The translations under genes and the position numbers were made by a program. DNA of 64,000 nt, from the NCBI GenBank assembly GCA_024734495.1, contig JALMQS010000187.1, forward strand, positions 6,246,304 through 6,310,303, given 5' to 3'. The notes beneath the pieces are model-generated. The model ran no database searches. It was not told where the DNA came from and saw nothing but the letters and a program-made list of their open reading frames with translations. Shown here one piece after another: positions 47,401-58,920 of this stretch. This DNA comes from Forficula auricularia (lineage: Eukaryota > Arthropoda > Insecta > Dermaptera > Forficulidae). The stretch's first letter is position 1, and each line of letters begins with the position of its first letter.

Positions 47401-49276
47401 CAGATAATAGCCTGTTGAATATTTAGCAGGATGTGGGGAACAATTCGAGTTCAATTAGGGAACTCTTGTCCAACCCGACCCAAATAATTTTTTTTAAAGT
47501 AAAATTTAAGGTAAAATAAGGAAATAATGAAATGATACTTACTCATTCCTTGTGAACGATTGACAAGAGTCTTTCCAATTTGTCGATTAGTGAATAAAGA
47601 AGGCGCCTTTACATCGAACCAATCTTTCTTTGTAAATGGATCAATTCTGATATAAAAAATAAATAAATAAATAAAATATGAACTATTTAACAAAATTAAT
47701 CTTTTTAAATAAATTGGTAAAAAAGTGAATTAAATGTTTAATTTAAGAATGTAATCCGTAGCAATTGCAAGTGTTAATAGTATCGGAAAATGGCGGAATA
47801 AAATTGTTCATGTTGGTGGTGGGGGGTTCAATCGCTGTGGCTTTTTTATTTAAAAATTGGAGTAAGAAGTGAAACTTGTTTGCAGTTACGGTGAATTAAT
47901 AATTTTTAACGCCATTTCCATTATAGAAAGATTAGTTAATGACGGACAATTTTTCAGCCTAACTCCTACAGTTTAACAGTTTCTCCTAAATTAAACTTTA
48001 TTGAAAAAATAACAAAATTATTTTTATATAAAATCTATTAAATGGTAATTCAAAACAAGCATGTTCGATTGTTCATTATTTTTTACTAATGAAATCGATT
48101 AAAATATCAATTCTAAAATCATTCAAAAAATTATGTTTTTGCAATTTTGAGGCAGAAGTTCTAAAGCTAGAAAACCCAAAATCTAATTAATTCAATGAAA
48201 TACTAATATTTTAGCAGAAGAACGATCTTTTGGCTTTCAAGTTATCGTGGGTATTTTAATCCAGACACACAGACACGTACGTATAGAGAAAAAAATTGTG
48301 TTTGAAAATGATTTTTCTTCACGTTTCAGACATTTTAAACACAATGAACAAAAAAAAATGTTTGAAATTTTTTTTTTGTGAATTCAATATACTGCCTTCA
48401 CGGCCCGCCTCTGCACCCGTCTATTATAAAGATAAATAAGAAAAAACATTTCGAGTGAATTCATTACATGCATTATTGCCTGTCGAGCTTCCAAGAAAAT
48501 TCTATCAAATAATAATGTCTAATTATATTAAATTGAAGGTTTTTTGCCGAGGGTAGCAGAATTTTTATATATTGAAGGAGTCAATAAAAGAGTGACTTCT
48601 GCTGGAATTATAAATTTTATTTATAACGAGACTATAGTTTCGAGAGCTTTGCTCTCTTCATCAGTCAATTCAATTGATTCAGAGGAATGGAAAGAACAAA
48701 GGGCAAAGGGCAAAGCTCTCGAAACTAAAGTCGAGTTAAAAATAAAATTTATAATTCCGGCAGAAGACACACTCTTTTATTGTCACCTTCAATCTAATTA
48801 ACATATATTGTATAAGTATATACTTGTACTGTATTGGAAATTGGAATTTTAGATTTATTTCCTAATGTATATGTCATTAAAATTAACTTATGAAATGCTA
48901 ATTGAAATACATATATTATATAGTTAATGAATCCGTCTACTTCATGATTCGTGAGGATCAAACATGTCTAAAACTTTGAACAAAGTTGAGAATGAATATA
49001 AATTGGTTAATTTAATTAAACTCTAAATATATGTAAATTGAATTTCTTTAAATCGCAAGCCAAAGAGGCTTTAGGCAATTCATATTATAAATCCAAGATC
49101 TACATATAAACGCTTTGGGCTTGGAAATTAATTTCATGGAAATAGGACTAGAAAAACAAACTATTATTGAATAATTAAATATAAATGTTAAAATATAAAT
49201 AAAAGTTTACTTACATTTTCTTTTTCATGCCCTTCTTGCCTCCTTTGGAGAGTCGTTTGTTTTTACCAACAGCCAT
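41635..49276 (-). CDS. RpS3A: Small ribosomal subunit protein eS1 (RpS3A)
   Basis: A component of the 40S subunit, near the mRNA exit region, needed for translation. Six exons on the minus strand: 49276-49215, 47646-47543, 45176-44980, 44858-44733, 42597-42436 and 41772-41635. All borders are GT-AG, phases agree, and the total is 262 residues against about 264 in animals. Exon 1 has the invariant [16 protein letters not shown] start; exon 2 has [14 protein letters not shown]; exon 3 has [11 protein letters not shown] and [12 protein letters not shown]; exon 4 has [15 protein letters not shown]; exon 5 has [10 protein letters not shown] and [12 protein letters not shown]; the last exon ends in YEPPVQESV. 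Nothing appears mutated. The introns are enlarged by repeats, except intron 3 (121 bp), which is clean. Confidence 0.97.
42810..43644 (+). repeat. Penelope-like terminal repeat, family a, copy 4, interrupted
   Basis: Same unit as 5991-6251, in RpS3A intron 4. The motif CTGAAGAAGG - CCTCCGAAAC is at 42934-42963. The copy is split by the palindromic insertion at 43014-43583 and resumes with TGTGTTAATTTTTTC to the CCTTCCATTAC end at 43644. Confidence 0.7.
43014..43583. mobile_element. Near-perfect 540-bp palindromic insertion, family f
   Basis: Arms 43021-43281 and 43289-43550 or so are almost exact complements around the loop GAAGTGA (43282-43288). CTTATTTTATAT flanks it at 43002-43013 and 43584-43595. 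Each arm carries CTGAAGAAGTCG - GTCGACGAAAC (43455-43482 forward, about 43088-43115 in complement). The near identity of the arms explains why the same open frame appears on both strands. It is best read as a head-to-head pair of Penelope-like terminal repeats. Confidence 0.85.
43740..43772. repeat. (AT)n microsatellite
   Basis: Uninterrupted alternating A and T, probably partly the insertion target of the adjacent SINE. Confidence 0.8.
43773..44028 (-). mobile_element. tRNA-derived SINE with GATGAT tail
   Basis: On the minus strand the head contains a tRNA-like part with box-B-type GAGTTCGAGTCC. The body ends CAGCAGTGGATTG and GACAGGCTGATGATG, running into a (GAT)n tail at 43773-43818. This tail type is shared with RTE elements, and both RTE copies here end in GATGAT. 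RTE proteins may therefore mobilise the SINE (inference). It lies in RpS3A intron 4, flanked by AT repeats that hide the target duplication. Confidence 0.75.
44040..44110 (-). repeat. Penelope-like end, family h
   Basis: In complement: GACTGATGATGAAGTTC and AAGCTTTTGAAACTATAGTC. The layout CTGATGA - hairpin - GAAAC - TATA - GTC includes a GTC where a hammerhead cleavage site would be. Confidence 0.45.
44430..44500 (-). repeat. (AT)n run and Penelope-like end, family k
   Basis: A long AT microsatellite (44430-44466) followed, in complement, by CTGAAGATGGGCTTATACCC with CGAAATAAA. This is another CTGANGA - stem - GAAA layout. Confidence 0.4.
45265..45600 (-). repeat. LINE 3'-end fragments (two)
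   Basis: 45265-45345 and 45375-45600 both match the LINE C-terminal/3' UTR unit seen at 5262-5615 (TGTAGTCC, CATCGTGAAAAGAAG, TTCCAGTCTCTAGAAGTCAT). They lie in RpS3A intron 2. The short first piece is only about 80 bp. Confidence 0.55.
45835..46110. repeat. Widespread insect repeat fragment
   Basis: It contains AACCGACTCCAAAAAAGGAG and GGTTCTCAATTCGACTG, a sequence I recognise as a repeat common in many insect genomes. Class not assigned. Non-coding. Confidence 0.45.
46178..46583. mobile_element. Harbinger-type MITE with TTA duplication
   Basis: 406 bp, starting GGCCCGGCGCAAATTGAAC and ending in a near-perfect complement (two differences). It is bracketed by TTA at 46175-46177 and 46584-46586, the PIF/Harbinger target. 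Internal sub-repeats of the CCCACGCGTGG type explain the GC-rich interior. Non-coding. It lies in RpS3A intron 2. Confidence 0.75.
46744..46881 (-). mobile_element. 138-bp Helitron, same family as 30021-30691
   Basis: On the minus strand it starts TCTATATACCTATATAAAA and ends GGGCCTTGCAGCTAG, between A and T. The first ~40 and last ~45 bases match the 671-bp copy, so this is an internally deleted derivative. Confidence 0.82.
46985..47205. repeat. Head-to-head pair of LINE 3' ends
   Basis: Arms of about 100 bp (46985-47085 and 47105-47205) are near complements. Both include AAGAAGAAATTTTAGGG, CAAGGGTCC and an outer TTGATACAAGAAGAAA. The unit is the same LINE 3' end found at 5262 and 45375. 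Confidence 0.65.
48535..48800. repeat. Inverted pair of Penelope-like ends, family l
   Basis: In RpS3A intron 1. The left arm carries, in complement (48636-48664), CTGATGAAGAGAGC and GCTCTCGAAAC with a perfect six-base stem, followed by TATAGTC. The right arm retains GCAAAGCTCTCGAAAC but has lost the CTGATGA part. Outer parts match 24035-24214. Confidence 0.6.
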
Positions 49277-49691
49277 TTTTACTTTATAAAGATGTTACTA
49301 ATTCAACAGTCAACGGAATTATGAATGAGAAGAAATAAAATATGATTTACTTTGAGAGGTCGCGTTACATTGTATTATCATTTAAATATTAAATATCAAT
49401 TTTAAAAGATTAGAAATAAAATATAAAATAGTTACATATTATTTATTAAAAGGAAAAAATAACTTTTTAAAATTTTTTTTTATCTTTGCCCCGGCCGACA
49501 CTTTAAAACCAATTGATGATTTTTCATAATATGATTTTTGAAGAATTTAGGTAATTTGGCAAAAGCCTAATTTTTCAAATATTTTATGCCTTAACCAACC
49601 AATAATAATGATAATTACGGTACATCTATATAAATATATTTTCATTTTCGAAATTCTAAATCCAAACTTCTAAATAATAAATATTGTTCTT

Positions 49692-49910
49692 TTTTTTTTT
49701 TATTTATTTAATGTCACCGGGAACAAAGCCCATAAAGACAGCACACAAGTAGAGTGTTAGTAGGGTCAGTGAGGGAGCCGAGTTTTAAGCCGGTAGAAAT
49801 TTTTATTTGCCAGCCAGGATCGAACCCCGGACCTCCAGTCCAACATCGTCATAATCGATCGATGCCGAAGCGAGGCCAGTGCGTTAGCTGACTGAGCTAC
49901 CCGACTCCCC
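49692..49910 (-). mobile_element. tRNA-derived SINE, family 2
   Basis: On the minus strand the head reads GGGTAGCTCAGTCAGC and, after about 50 bases, GGGGTTCGATCC, good box A and box B. A poly-A tail ends it. AATATTGTTCTT flanks it at 49680-49691 and 49911-49922. A decayed tail of a related SINE may be at 62925-62995. Confidence 0.85.
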
Positions 49911-49922
49911 AATATTGTTCTT

Positions 49923-51750
49923 AAAGAAAAGGATTTTTTTTTTTGATTTTTTTTTAATTTAAATGCAATCGAATGCAAGGGAACACGGTAAGATGATCTT
50001 GAAAGACCCTTGCATTACTGACGAGAGGGAAAGTTGATCAAGCGAAAGGGTGGATTCATATCTTCAAGCTCAGGAATCCAAGAAAGTCAAAATCTAAGGA
50101 GAAAAGAGAAGAACTTTGCGACATGTTAAGCCTGCCCGACTCAATATTACTGGGTGCTCAAGGAATCCTGGAAAGTAATATATATTTTGGGATGTTATAA
50201 AATTGCTTCAAATTATTATGTTAATCAGCATAAATTTCTATTTTTTTTTCTTTTTCTTGTTTGTTAATTTCTTTCAATTGATTTGTATTTATGTTTATTA
50301 ATTTCTGTAGTTAATTTGTATTGATGTTTTGTTGACCCAGCCACCGAGGACTTGTGCCTCTAAGCAAGTCGAGTAATAAAGATTTATTTGCTGAACTTTC
50401 TTTTCCCAGCTGCCGATAATGAAGGATAAAATTAAGCTCTATTTTCTTGTGTGTAAGAATAGATTTTTGAATTAGAAATACTGGCTGAGGGAATTTATAT
50501 TATATTTTATATAAATGAAATGTGTTTTTCTGTTTGAATGATTTATTTATAGATTGTGTATTATGTATGGTATTGGAGAGAAGCCAGGGATGTAGGCTCT
50601 CGATAGCCGTGGGGCTTGTTTGAGGGATAATCTCAATGTTCTTTGGGCTATGCTAAAATGTGGAGTCCGGAGATGCCGTTTACGGATAGCCTGATTTTTG
50701 ATGAAGTGCCTTCCTCCAGCTCCTATACCATCAAATTCTTCTTCCTAGGCTCTCTTCATATAGCTACTTCATAGAGCTATTTACTCGTTGTACCTTAATT
50801 GGGTGTCAGATATTTTTTTGGTTGGGGAGCTGAATATTATTTATTAAACAATCAGAATTTTAAGGAATAAATAATGTAGATATTGATTAATTTACAAGTA
50901 TTAGAATACAAGTTGTATTAAATAACATTTTAAAAGATATTCACGGATTTACATGTAGAATAAAAGTTAATTTTTGGCTAGAATAGTAGAATAAGAAATC
51001 ACGTTATCTTCAACTTTTCAGAGTTATTTTTATTATATGTAATCCACCCCTTTTTATTGAAACCAAGTGCCAAAAAGCAATCCTGGTCAATGGCTGTACT
51101 TTAAAGTGAAACTAATCTGACATTATTTTATATATTTACATATCTGATGTTTATTAGAATTTTAATCACATTTTAATTTACTAAAGAAGAATGATAAGAG
51201 TTTATGTAAGATGTGAACAAAGTTTGTGAACTAAACTGTCAAATAAATGAAAATATTTATATTAACTGAAGGTTTATTTGTTGATTTTTTTTAATTAATT
51301 CTATAATTTTTTTTCAAAAAACCTATATATTATTTTCCTTTAAATCTGGCAAAAACGAATGTATCGTACAAACGTAGAGTTGAAAATTAGTTATTTGAAA
51401 TAAAAGGTTGATTCTTAATGGAAATAATCTTTTTAGAAGTTATTTCTAAGACTTTGGAGTTTGGAGCTATCTAGCTCGAAGGCACTAGAAGTAATCGATT
51501 TAATGAATTAATCAAATCCTGTAGAGAGCAATTTGCATGCTACTAGTTAGTTTTGGTTGTCTAAATACAGGCGTTACCAGTGCTGCTCTCTTCTGAGTCT
51601 TTTTGTGTTTTGGCTTGAAAGTAGAATTGCCCCCATTTTATGAATTGGGTAAGATGACAAAAATGCTTATTTTAAAATGTAACATTTTTGTATTTTTTCA
51701 AATAAATGTTGAATCTTATGCTCTAGAAATCATGTTTAATAATATTTTTG
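49923..51750. other. Gene-free stretch
   Basis: No exon could be supported. Around 50320-50400 a GC-richer piece ends in AATAAAGATTTATTTGC, perhaps an old LTR or 3' UTR. Elsewhere AT-rich. Confidence 0.4.
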
Positions 51751-51756
51751 AAGGGA

Positions 51757-51935
51757 TGGTCGGGTTAGGCTAGGTGGTAGCGTGTCAGCCTCCTAACCAA
51801 GTGGACCCGGGTTCGAATCCGACTTGAGGCATCCGGCTAAAATCTGACCCCGAGATAGAGTCGCATTAAAAAAAAAATAGTATCGTAAATTGGCTTATGG
51901 CTAGAAAGGCTGAAAATGCAAAAAAAAAAAAAAAA
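51757..51935 (+). mobile_element. tRNA-derived SINE, family 1, copy 2
   Basis: Forward copy of the family at 17193-17403. The head has GGTAGCGTGTCAGCC and GGGTTCGAATCC. The body has GGCTAAAATCTGACCCCG, and the tail is A-rich. The target duplication is not clear. Confidence 0.75.
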
Positions 51936-52399
51936 TTGACAAAAAAAAATAATAATGATCATCAATATGATGAGAGTCCAATATATTTTATGATAATATT
52001 AAAGCCTTTCTTTATTACTATAATTCAATCAATTAAGTATTTAAATAGTATATTCTAAATTTAAATTAAAGTTAAAAAAAATAAATAAAATAAATAGAAA
52101 TATTACACACAGCCGAATTCGCTTATTTCTGCAATATTTGACCACAACACTTTCTGGCTATGACTAAATTTACGCGAGTATTTTTTTTTCCAGTCACTGC
52201 GTCCACAATCTGGGTTCGGATATTTGCTCAATTTCTAAATTATTTAATTTTTTACTTTTTTTGACTTGTACAAAATACTAAGAACGATTTGTGAGCATTC
52301 CAATTCTACTCACAACAGTTTTAAGTACTTTATGTTTACCTATATATACTTATTGGTATTAATTTCTGCATTATTTTTATTTATTTATTTATTTTCTGC

Positions 52400-53748
52400 T
52401 GGAACTGCTATTATTATCAAAAATTCAATCTATCACCATGAGTTAGAAAAATTTGAAAAAGATTATCTTCAAGCCACATCAATATCAATATCAGATATAA
52501 ACGGATCAAATATCATAATTAGTGCTATATACTGTCCACCTAAACATTCTATATCAACTGAACAATTTTCAAAAATTTTTGACACTCTTGTTCCTAAATT
52601 CATAGTTGGTGCCGATTTTAATTCCGAACACACATCTTTTGGATCCAGATTAATAACACCTAAAGGTAGAAACTTACTTAAAACTATTACAAATAAAGGA
52701 TATAATATCCTATCCACTGGAAAACCTACTTACTGGCCCTCAGACCCAAATAGGTTACCTGACTTACTTGATTTTTACATATCTAAAGGTATCTCTAACT
52801 CGTACATTAACTTTGAAGAATGTCTAGACCTTAGTTCTGATCATACTCCTGTGATTGCTACATTGAGCTCTTACATAATAATAAAAGAAAAAGAAAAAAC
52901 CCCTTCGTTATATAATAAAAAAACAAGCTGGGAATCATTCAAAATAAACATCAATGAAAATTTAAATACCAAAATTCCTCTTAAAACAGAAGAGGATATT
53001 GAGAAAGCTATAGAACACCTAAATAGCCACATCCATGAAGCAGCCAGGTTATCTACACCTGAATTAGATAATCAAACTACTAAAATAAATTACCCAATTG
53101 AAATAAGGGAAAAAATAACTTTAAAAAGAAGACTAAGAAAAATTTGGCAAAGAAGTCAATATATACCTGATAAATTAGCCTATAATAGAGCCTCTAAAAT
53201 ATTTAAAAATTTAATTACAAAAAATAAAAATGATACCCTACAGGATTACCTATCGAAACTATCCCCACAAGGTATTAATGAATATTCCTTGTGGAAAGCA
53301 ACCAAATATTTAAAAAGACCAAAGCAATTCTCACCCCCACTAAAAACAGATACAAATACATGGGCAAGAACAAATATTGAAAAAGCAAACACATTTTCCA
53401 AACATTTGGAACATACATTAAATCCGTTCCCCCAAACATGCACAAATTTAGTGAACAATGAAATAATAAATTTCTTAGAAACCCCATTTCAATTATCCCC
53501 ACCTATACCTTTCTTTTCAATAAATGAAGTCGAAAAACTCCTCAAACATGAACCTAATAAAAAAAAGTCTCCCGGTTATGATTTAATAACAATCGAACTA
53601 CTAAAAAAACTTCCAAAAAAAGGATTAGTACTACTAACCGCAATTTTTAATGCTATCTTGAGAATTAGATATTTTCCTATTCAATGGAAACACGCTCATA
53701 TAATTATGATAATCAAGCCTGGAAAAAATATACATTTTTTTCTAAAAT
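52400..53748 (+). mobile_element. Jockey-clade LINE fragment with open endonuclease-RT frame
   Basis: A non-LTR retrotransposon piece truncated at both ends, but with about 450 uninterrupted codons. It starts inside the APE-like endonuclease (GTAIIIKNSI), then shows AIYCPP, the GADFNSEH metal/catalytic block, DLLDFYIS and the SSDHTPVIA catalytic histidine block. A linker and the first RT blocks follow (KKSPGYDLITIELLKKLP, FPIQWKHAHIIMI-type), ending abruptly after KPGKN. The RT palm and YADD are missing. The open frame extends upstream to 52266 in unrelated sequence, so that ATG is not the element's own. Confidence 0.85.
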
Positions 53749-53759
53749 AAGAATAAATT

Positions 53760-55219
53760 AGAAAATCTCCCCAAAAGGTTTCAAAGAATAAAAGTCAGAT
53801 TTTCAATTTTGAATGTGAAAAAATATATCGAGATTTCCGAAAAAATAATCACAATTTTGGCATATTTTTAACCATTTTTATTTATTAGATTTAAATATTT
53901 TAACTGCAAACTTTTTGATTGAATGTATGGCACTGTAATCATACATTGAACTGAAAGAAATATTTAATAATGTCTCTTTTTTAAAATTTTATAAAAATTA
54001 TCTGCCCAGAAACAAATATTCCTCTCCTGGCTTCACAATAATTATTCACTTTTTAGAAATATGAATTTACATATAGGTACCTACCTAAAGCTATTTTCTA
54101 GAATAAAATTCACTTAAAAGCAAAATTACAACCTCAACTATCAGGTGGCAAAAATAACCAAGTTTAGAATAATTAATAATTATTTTTCATCTCATATTTA
54201 CATTTTTTTTTAATATTTAGTATTTCAGTAATTAAAAATAATTAATCTAGAAAAATGACTAAAAAGTGCGTGGATAGAATGATCTCTCTTTATAGCAGCT
54301 AAGGCAATGATTCCGAATACAAGACCAGACCTGTTTTAGACGTTAATTTCTTAATTTTTATTAGTCTAGGAATGGCCTTTTGATTATTGCACTTGGACTA
54401 ATTGGATACTCGTTATTCTTTATAGAGAGAACATTCAATTAATACAATAATTTGGAAATGTTAAGAAATAATTAAATTCGATATACATATTTCTAAAAGA
54501 CTTCAAAATGCTAATAGTAGTAGATAAATGATTTAAAAACAAAATCCTGAAGGAAGGCTTTTTTGTCTTGGTGGATATCATTATTCTACACTATTAGCTA
54601 TATTTTTTGATTAACAAATATCAATTGAATTAGTTAATTTTATATGCGGCCCGAGGCATTTGTTTTTACTTCAAATGGGGCCCCTGTAAGCCAAAAGGTT
54701 GGACACCTCAGACTTAAAAGCTTCAAACAATGTAACATAAGTTATTCTTAAAGAGATGAGAGAAAAACGCGAAGCAGATCTCTGACTTAGCCCCATTGAT
54801 CCTACTTCATAACAAATTAATTTATCCTTTTTAAAACACCTTTGAAGTCGCTTTGAAAGTTTTTTTTGTGGTTACGCTTGGTATCGAATAAGAAAATGAG
54901 TTGCCCACACCTATAATCATAAAAAATTTTATTTAAAAAATTAACATGCCCTAATTTTTTGCACGGTAAAAAACCATTAATAATGTGGTTGTCTGTCTCA
55001 AATGGTCAGACCCTCCGATCTTAGATCAGAGTGGGTTGCCGAGAATATTCTTCAAGGCGGTCTAAGCATTTGATTGGGTCCACATGAAATTGTCAGGAAA
55101 GCAAGAGTGACTGATCTGGGACCAGCCTGATTTACCTATGATATTGTCATAGGCACTCTTACTTTCCTTTTGGTCACTTTGTCTGATGAATTAAAAGAAT
55201 TGTATATTTATAACAAAAG
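53760..55219. other. Gene-free stretch with one hAT-like end
   Basis: AT-rich, no gene. At 54640-54711 the sequence reads, in complement, GAGGTGTCCAACCTTTTGG followed by a GGGCCCC/GGGCCGC part, typical of a hAT terminal region. No transposase beside it. A GC-richer segment at 55000-55160 is not recognised. Confidence 0.4.
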
Positions 55220-56706
55220 ACATTAAAATGGTAACAGCCCATTTTAGCACATTGTTGAACAAAGAATCAAATTTAGAAGTATGTTTTTTTTATCCATAGT
55301 AGAGTTAATAAATCTTAAATCTTAACTTTTTCATAATTTATTAATTTAATACCTTAAAAATAGGAAAGAGATTAACCAGACAAGCCAAATATAGAATAAA
55401 ATTCGTAAAAATTAATTTATTTTTCATATTTAAAGAGAAGTCGGCCAAAGCCGGGATTATCTAAAGTCATTCGCGGTATATGAGCTTTAAGGCCCAGTTC
55501 TGAATACAGTCAGGGGGGTGAGACTAGACAGGGTTCAAACACCCTCATATAATAGAATAGAACGCTGTGATTGGCGATGTACCTTAGAAGGGGTAAAAAA
55601 CGGAGAATCGTATGAAAACGTGGTCTCCACCCTCCGAGGAGACACGATTGGAAATGCATAAAAGGACCAACACGAAGAAATAGATAGACACTATCTATAT
55701 TATATCACTATCTATATTATATCACTCTCTATATTATATTACTATATCTACATTATATTACACTCTCTCTCTACATTATTATATTACTCTCTCTCTACAC
55801 ACTCTCCACATTATATTATTCTCGCTGCTCTGTTTTTCCTTCAATACTTCTCTATTATACTATCACGCTCCTATCACTGAAATTATCGCTCGGCACCTCG
55901 TTTACACTGCTACTATCAAATATTTCACGGCGACTACGTCATTTCGATATCACGAGCATCTTCCTTCTTCCTGGAGCCGTGTTTGCGGGCATTCGCATTC
56001 ATCCACTTGCTAGCCCTTCCATTGGCACTTATATCATTAGCACGATAGCTAATTGAACAGCACGGGCAAAAATATCTGTCCGGCACTCGTGAAGACACCA
56101 CGGAAGCTTATCAAAAAGGCGAGACTCCTGGAACATTACGTACTCTTCGACGTGGCAGTCTACGGAACCTGAGCGAGAGGTGGCCACGGCACAGCTAGCG
56201 CTGTTTGAATTATTTGAACCGGTCAGCGCACTTCGAGAACAAACGTAAATAATCATAATTTCTTTGAACGATCTCCGTTCACTCATTAAAGCCATCAAAT
56301 TATTCAATTCTTTCTGACTGTTAAATTCACAAAGGACCTTAATAAATCATATATTGTAAATTATATTTTTGGTTATCATTTACTGTTAAGAAAATTTCCC
56401 CATTCTCCTTTGCAGCTAGAATTCATTCAATTATTTTTATTTTTGCCTATTTAAAATTATTTTTTTTTTATTTTTTTTGTAAATTCATTGCATAAGATTA
56501 ACTTCAATAACGTAGAATTTGAAAAATAAGAGTAAATTCAGTAGTAAATCGAAATAGTACAACGAGATACACTGAGTTACACACCACCACCACGTCTAAA
56601 AAGGTTAGTATTCTCACACTCAGCAATATTCCTCTTAAAAGTACCCTTTAAGAACCCATTTCCATACCCCTCCAACCACCTACCCTCCCTAACCCCATTT
56701 CAACAT
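55220..56706 (+). repeat. 1.5-kb LTR-like repeat, copy 2
   Basis: Direct copy of 37055-38487, with extra CTATATTATAT-type repeats in its CT-rich middle (55680-55800). The same GCATAAAAGG lies near 55656. Confidence 0.6.
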
Positions 56707-57204
56707 TTATTCATTTTAAAGTACAAATTTTTATTTTTAACAATTATTATTTATAATATAAAATAATAAAATTTTCGCTTTTATTTACAATCATTCTTTT
56801 CCTTTATTTAACATTTGTTTATCAACTATTTTTATGATAGGGTTAATGTGTTTTTTGAACATAATCTTATCACATTTTCAATTTATTTAATTTTATTTAA
56901 TTTCAAATCCTTTTAATTAATTTGCTAATAAACTTAAGTTTTAATTCTTCTAATGAGCTAGGGTACTGCCATCTAGCGACACTGGCTACAACAAAAATAT
57001 TAGCAGTCTTACTCTTTCATTTACTCAATTTTCATAATTCAAAAAAGGAAAATTATTAATTTTTTCAATAAATTTATTAGTTATTAGTTAATTAAGTAAG
57101 AAATTAATTTTACTAAAAATTTATTACTTGATTTAAAAAACAGAAATGGCCACAAAATAGTACAATATAAGCTTAAAGAAAGTCTGTTTGGATATTTTTT
57201 TTTT

Positions 57205-58140
57205 TTACTTTATCCATAAATGTGTAATAGATATGGGTAAAGTATTGTAATCGGTTTCGCGACAAGCGCGATTTCATAGGGTCTTCAGCTAAAAACTACT
57301 GAACCTATGGTCTAAACCAAATTTACAAATTATAGTAGTCAATCAGATTGAATTTTAAGGCCTGGCGGTTTTGCCAAAAATTACATGCGGTCTCGTCCAG
57401 AGACCAAAAAGTGCGATTTTTTCAATTAGTCCATGAGCGTAGATGTATGTCGTTATTAACTTTTTCCCACCGACGATTTTTTTCAGGCCGTTTAATCAAT
57501 TGAAACGAAATTGAAAACCGATTATTACTTTAACGAAATGAAGCGCTGATTAGTTTTTTGATACATATCAGCTCAGAAACATTATTACTTTTTTCCAGTA
57601 CTTTTTTAGTTTTTTCTAAATTTTTTGAAAATGGCTTAAACAATTTTGATGAGATTTAGGCTATTCACACACAGTCGATTTTCAGTCGAGCGATAGTTTA
57701 TTTGAAGGACATAAATTTATTAAGTTTAATGTAGGTGCATACACAACACAAATGCAGATCAACTCGATTATTTAATCAAAATCGATCGATGAGCACTTTT
57801 GATAAAAAAATCGAGCTTAGTTAGTTAATTAGAGTTGGTTATAAATTGGTAATTCATCACGATTTCAAATCAACGCAACAAAATTGTTGGGTCGACTGAA
57901 AATCAACTGTGTGTGTCTAGCCTTAATATTCTACATAAGTACCTCGAGGTATAAGTACCTCGAGGACAAATAAGATTGTATAAAGTTTTTATAGTAGTAA
58001 AATTATATTTTAAAGTATTTTACTCTACAGTAAGGCAAGTACTTAATAAAAAGATCAATCTGGTCGTTATCTGATTAATATTAATAAAAAAAATAAAGAT
58101 ATTAATATTTCAAATCTTTAACGGTCCGTTGAAGTTTATT
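57205..58140 (+). repeat. Interspersed repeat, copy of 39706-41190
   Basis: It shares ACTTTATCC, GAAAGTATTGTAATCG-type and GAAGCGCTGATTAG segments and the final GGTCCGTTG part with the copy at 39706. It lacks the internal foldback array and carries a Harbinger-type MITE at 57659-57922. Confidence 0.55.
57659..57922. mobile_element. Harbinger-type MITE with TTA duplication and empty site
   Basis: 264 bp with ends GGCTATTCACACACAG and the near complement CTGTGTGTGTCTAGCC. TTA flanks both sides (57656-57658, 57923-57925). The paralogous repeat at about 40147-40175 reads GATGAGATTTAATATCC with a single TTA, the pre-insertion state. Confidence 0.8.
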
Positions 58141-58146
58141 TGCTTA

Positions 58147-58631
58147 TCTATATAAATAAAAATGTACTGTTACGCTTAAGTGATACGTTGAAGGATCTCC
58201 GTAAGTTCTTCACCGATTTCTTTGAAATTTTCACACAACATTCCATTCAAATACACGAGTGTTTTTATATATAGTGTTTTTATAGATATCACACCTGTGG
58301 CATGTAAAAAATATTTTTTTCGAGGAAACAACGGCAGCGCCTCTCTGGGGGTAAAAGCAAACAAACAAGATGGCCGATAATAGCTTTTTGGAAATCTTTC
58401 AACTGTCAATATTATTTTTGGTTAAGTGAACAATTTTGACAAGTAATATATAATTCATTAACTGTTTTAATACCTATTCTTTAATTATTTGGTTTAGGCG
58501 TGAATCATAAGAGTTAGTCACAGCAACGCGTGGTCGGGTCAGCTATTATCTATATAAATTTTAACCATAAAACGAGACGCTCCCCGTCAGGGGTTAGGCG
58601 ACGCCGGGCCGAAGGCCCGGGTTTCAGCTAG
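58147..58631 (+). mobile_element. Helitron-like element, second family
   Basis: Starts TCTATATAAATAAAAATG after an A and ends GGGTTTCAGCTAG before a T, with a strong hairpin (GCCGGGCC-GAA-GGCCCGG) just before the end. A second Helitron-like start, TCTATATAAATTTTA, at 58551 suggests one element inside another or an internal duplication. No Rep/helicase. Confidence 0.7.
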
Positions 58632-58920
58632 TATATTATATAGATAGACATGACGTAAACTAACTGAGAGGGTGTAAACTGAATGGAAGGCATATGAAAG
58701 ATGGAACAGGTAGAATGACAACTAATTCTCATAATAAGGGTTTTGTTTTTGGTTAAGAACCTTAAAAAATTTCTAACGACCCATGCGATCAACATTGAAT
58801 TTGGCCGCCGCGTTCTCTTGTTGTAGTAAACGACCACAACGCGTCGTGGTCGCTCTCTTTCAGGGCCACGACCCGATGTGAGCCACGTTTCATTACACCG
58901 AGTGAGTGTCAAAGAGAAAC

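Noticed and set aside
37055..56706. The two 1.4-kb repeats as the paired LTRs of a single giant element
   Set aside because: They are 18 kb apart and enclose a normal host gene (RpS3A) and many unrelated elements.
58906..58920. Upstream GTG as start of the KRBA2-like frame
   Set aside because: Eukaryotic initiation makes the first ATG at 58921 far more likely.
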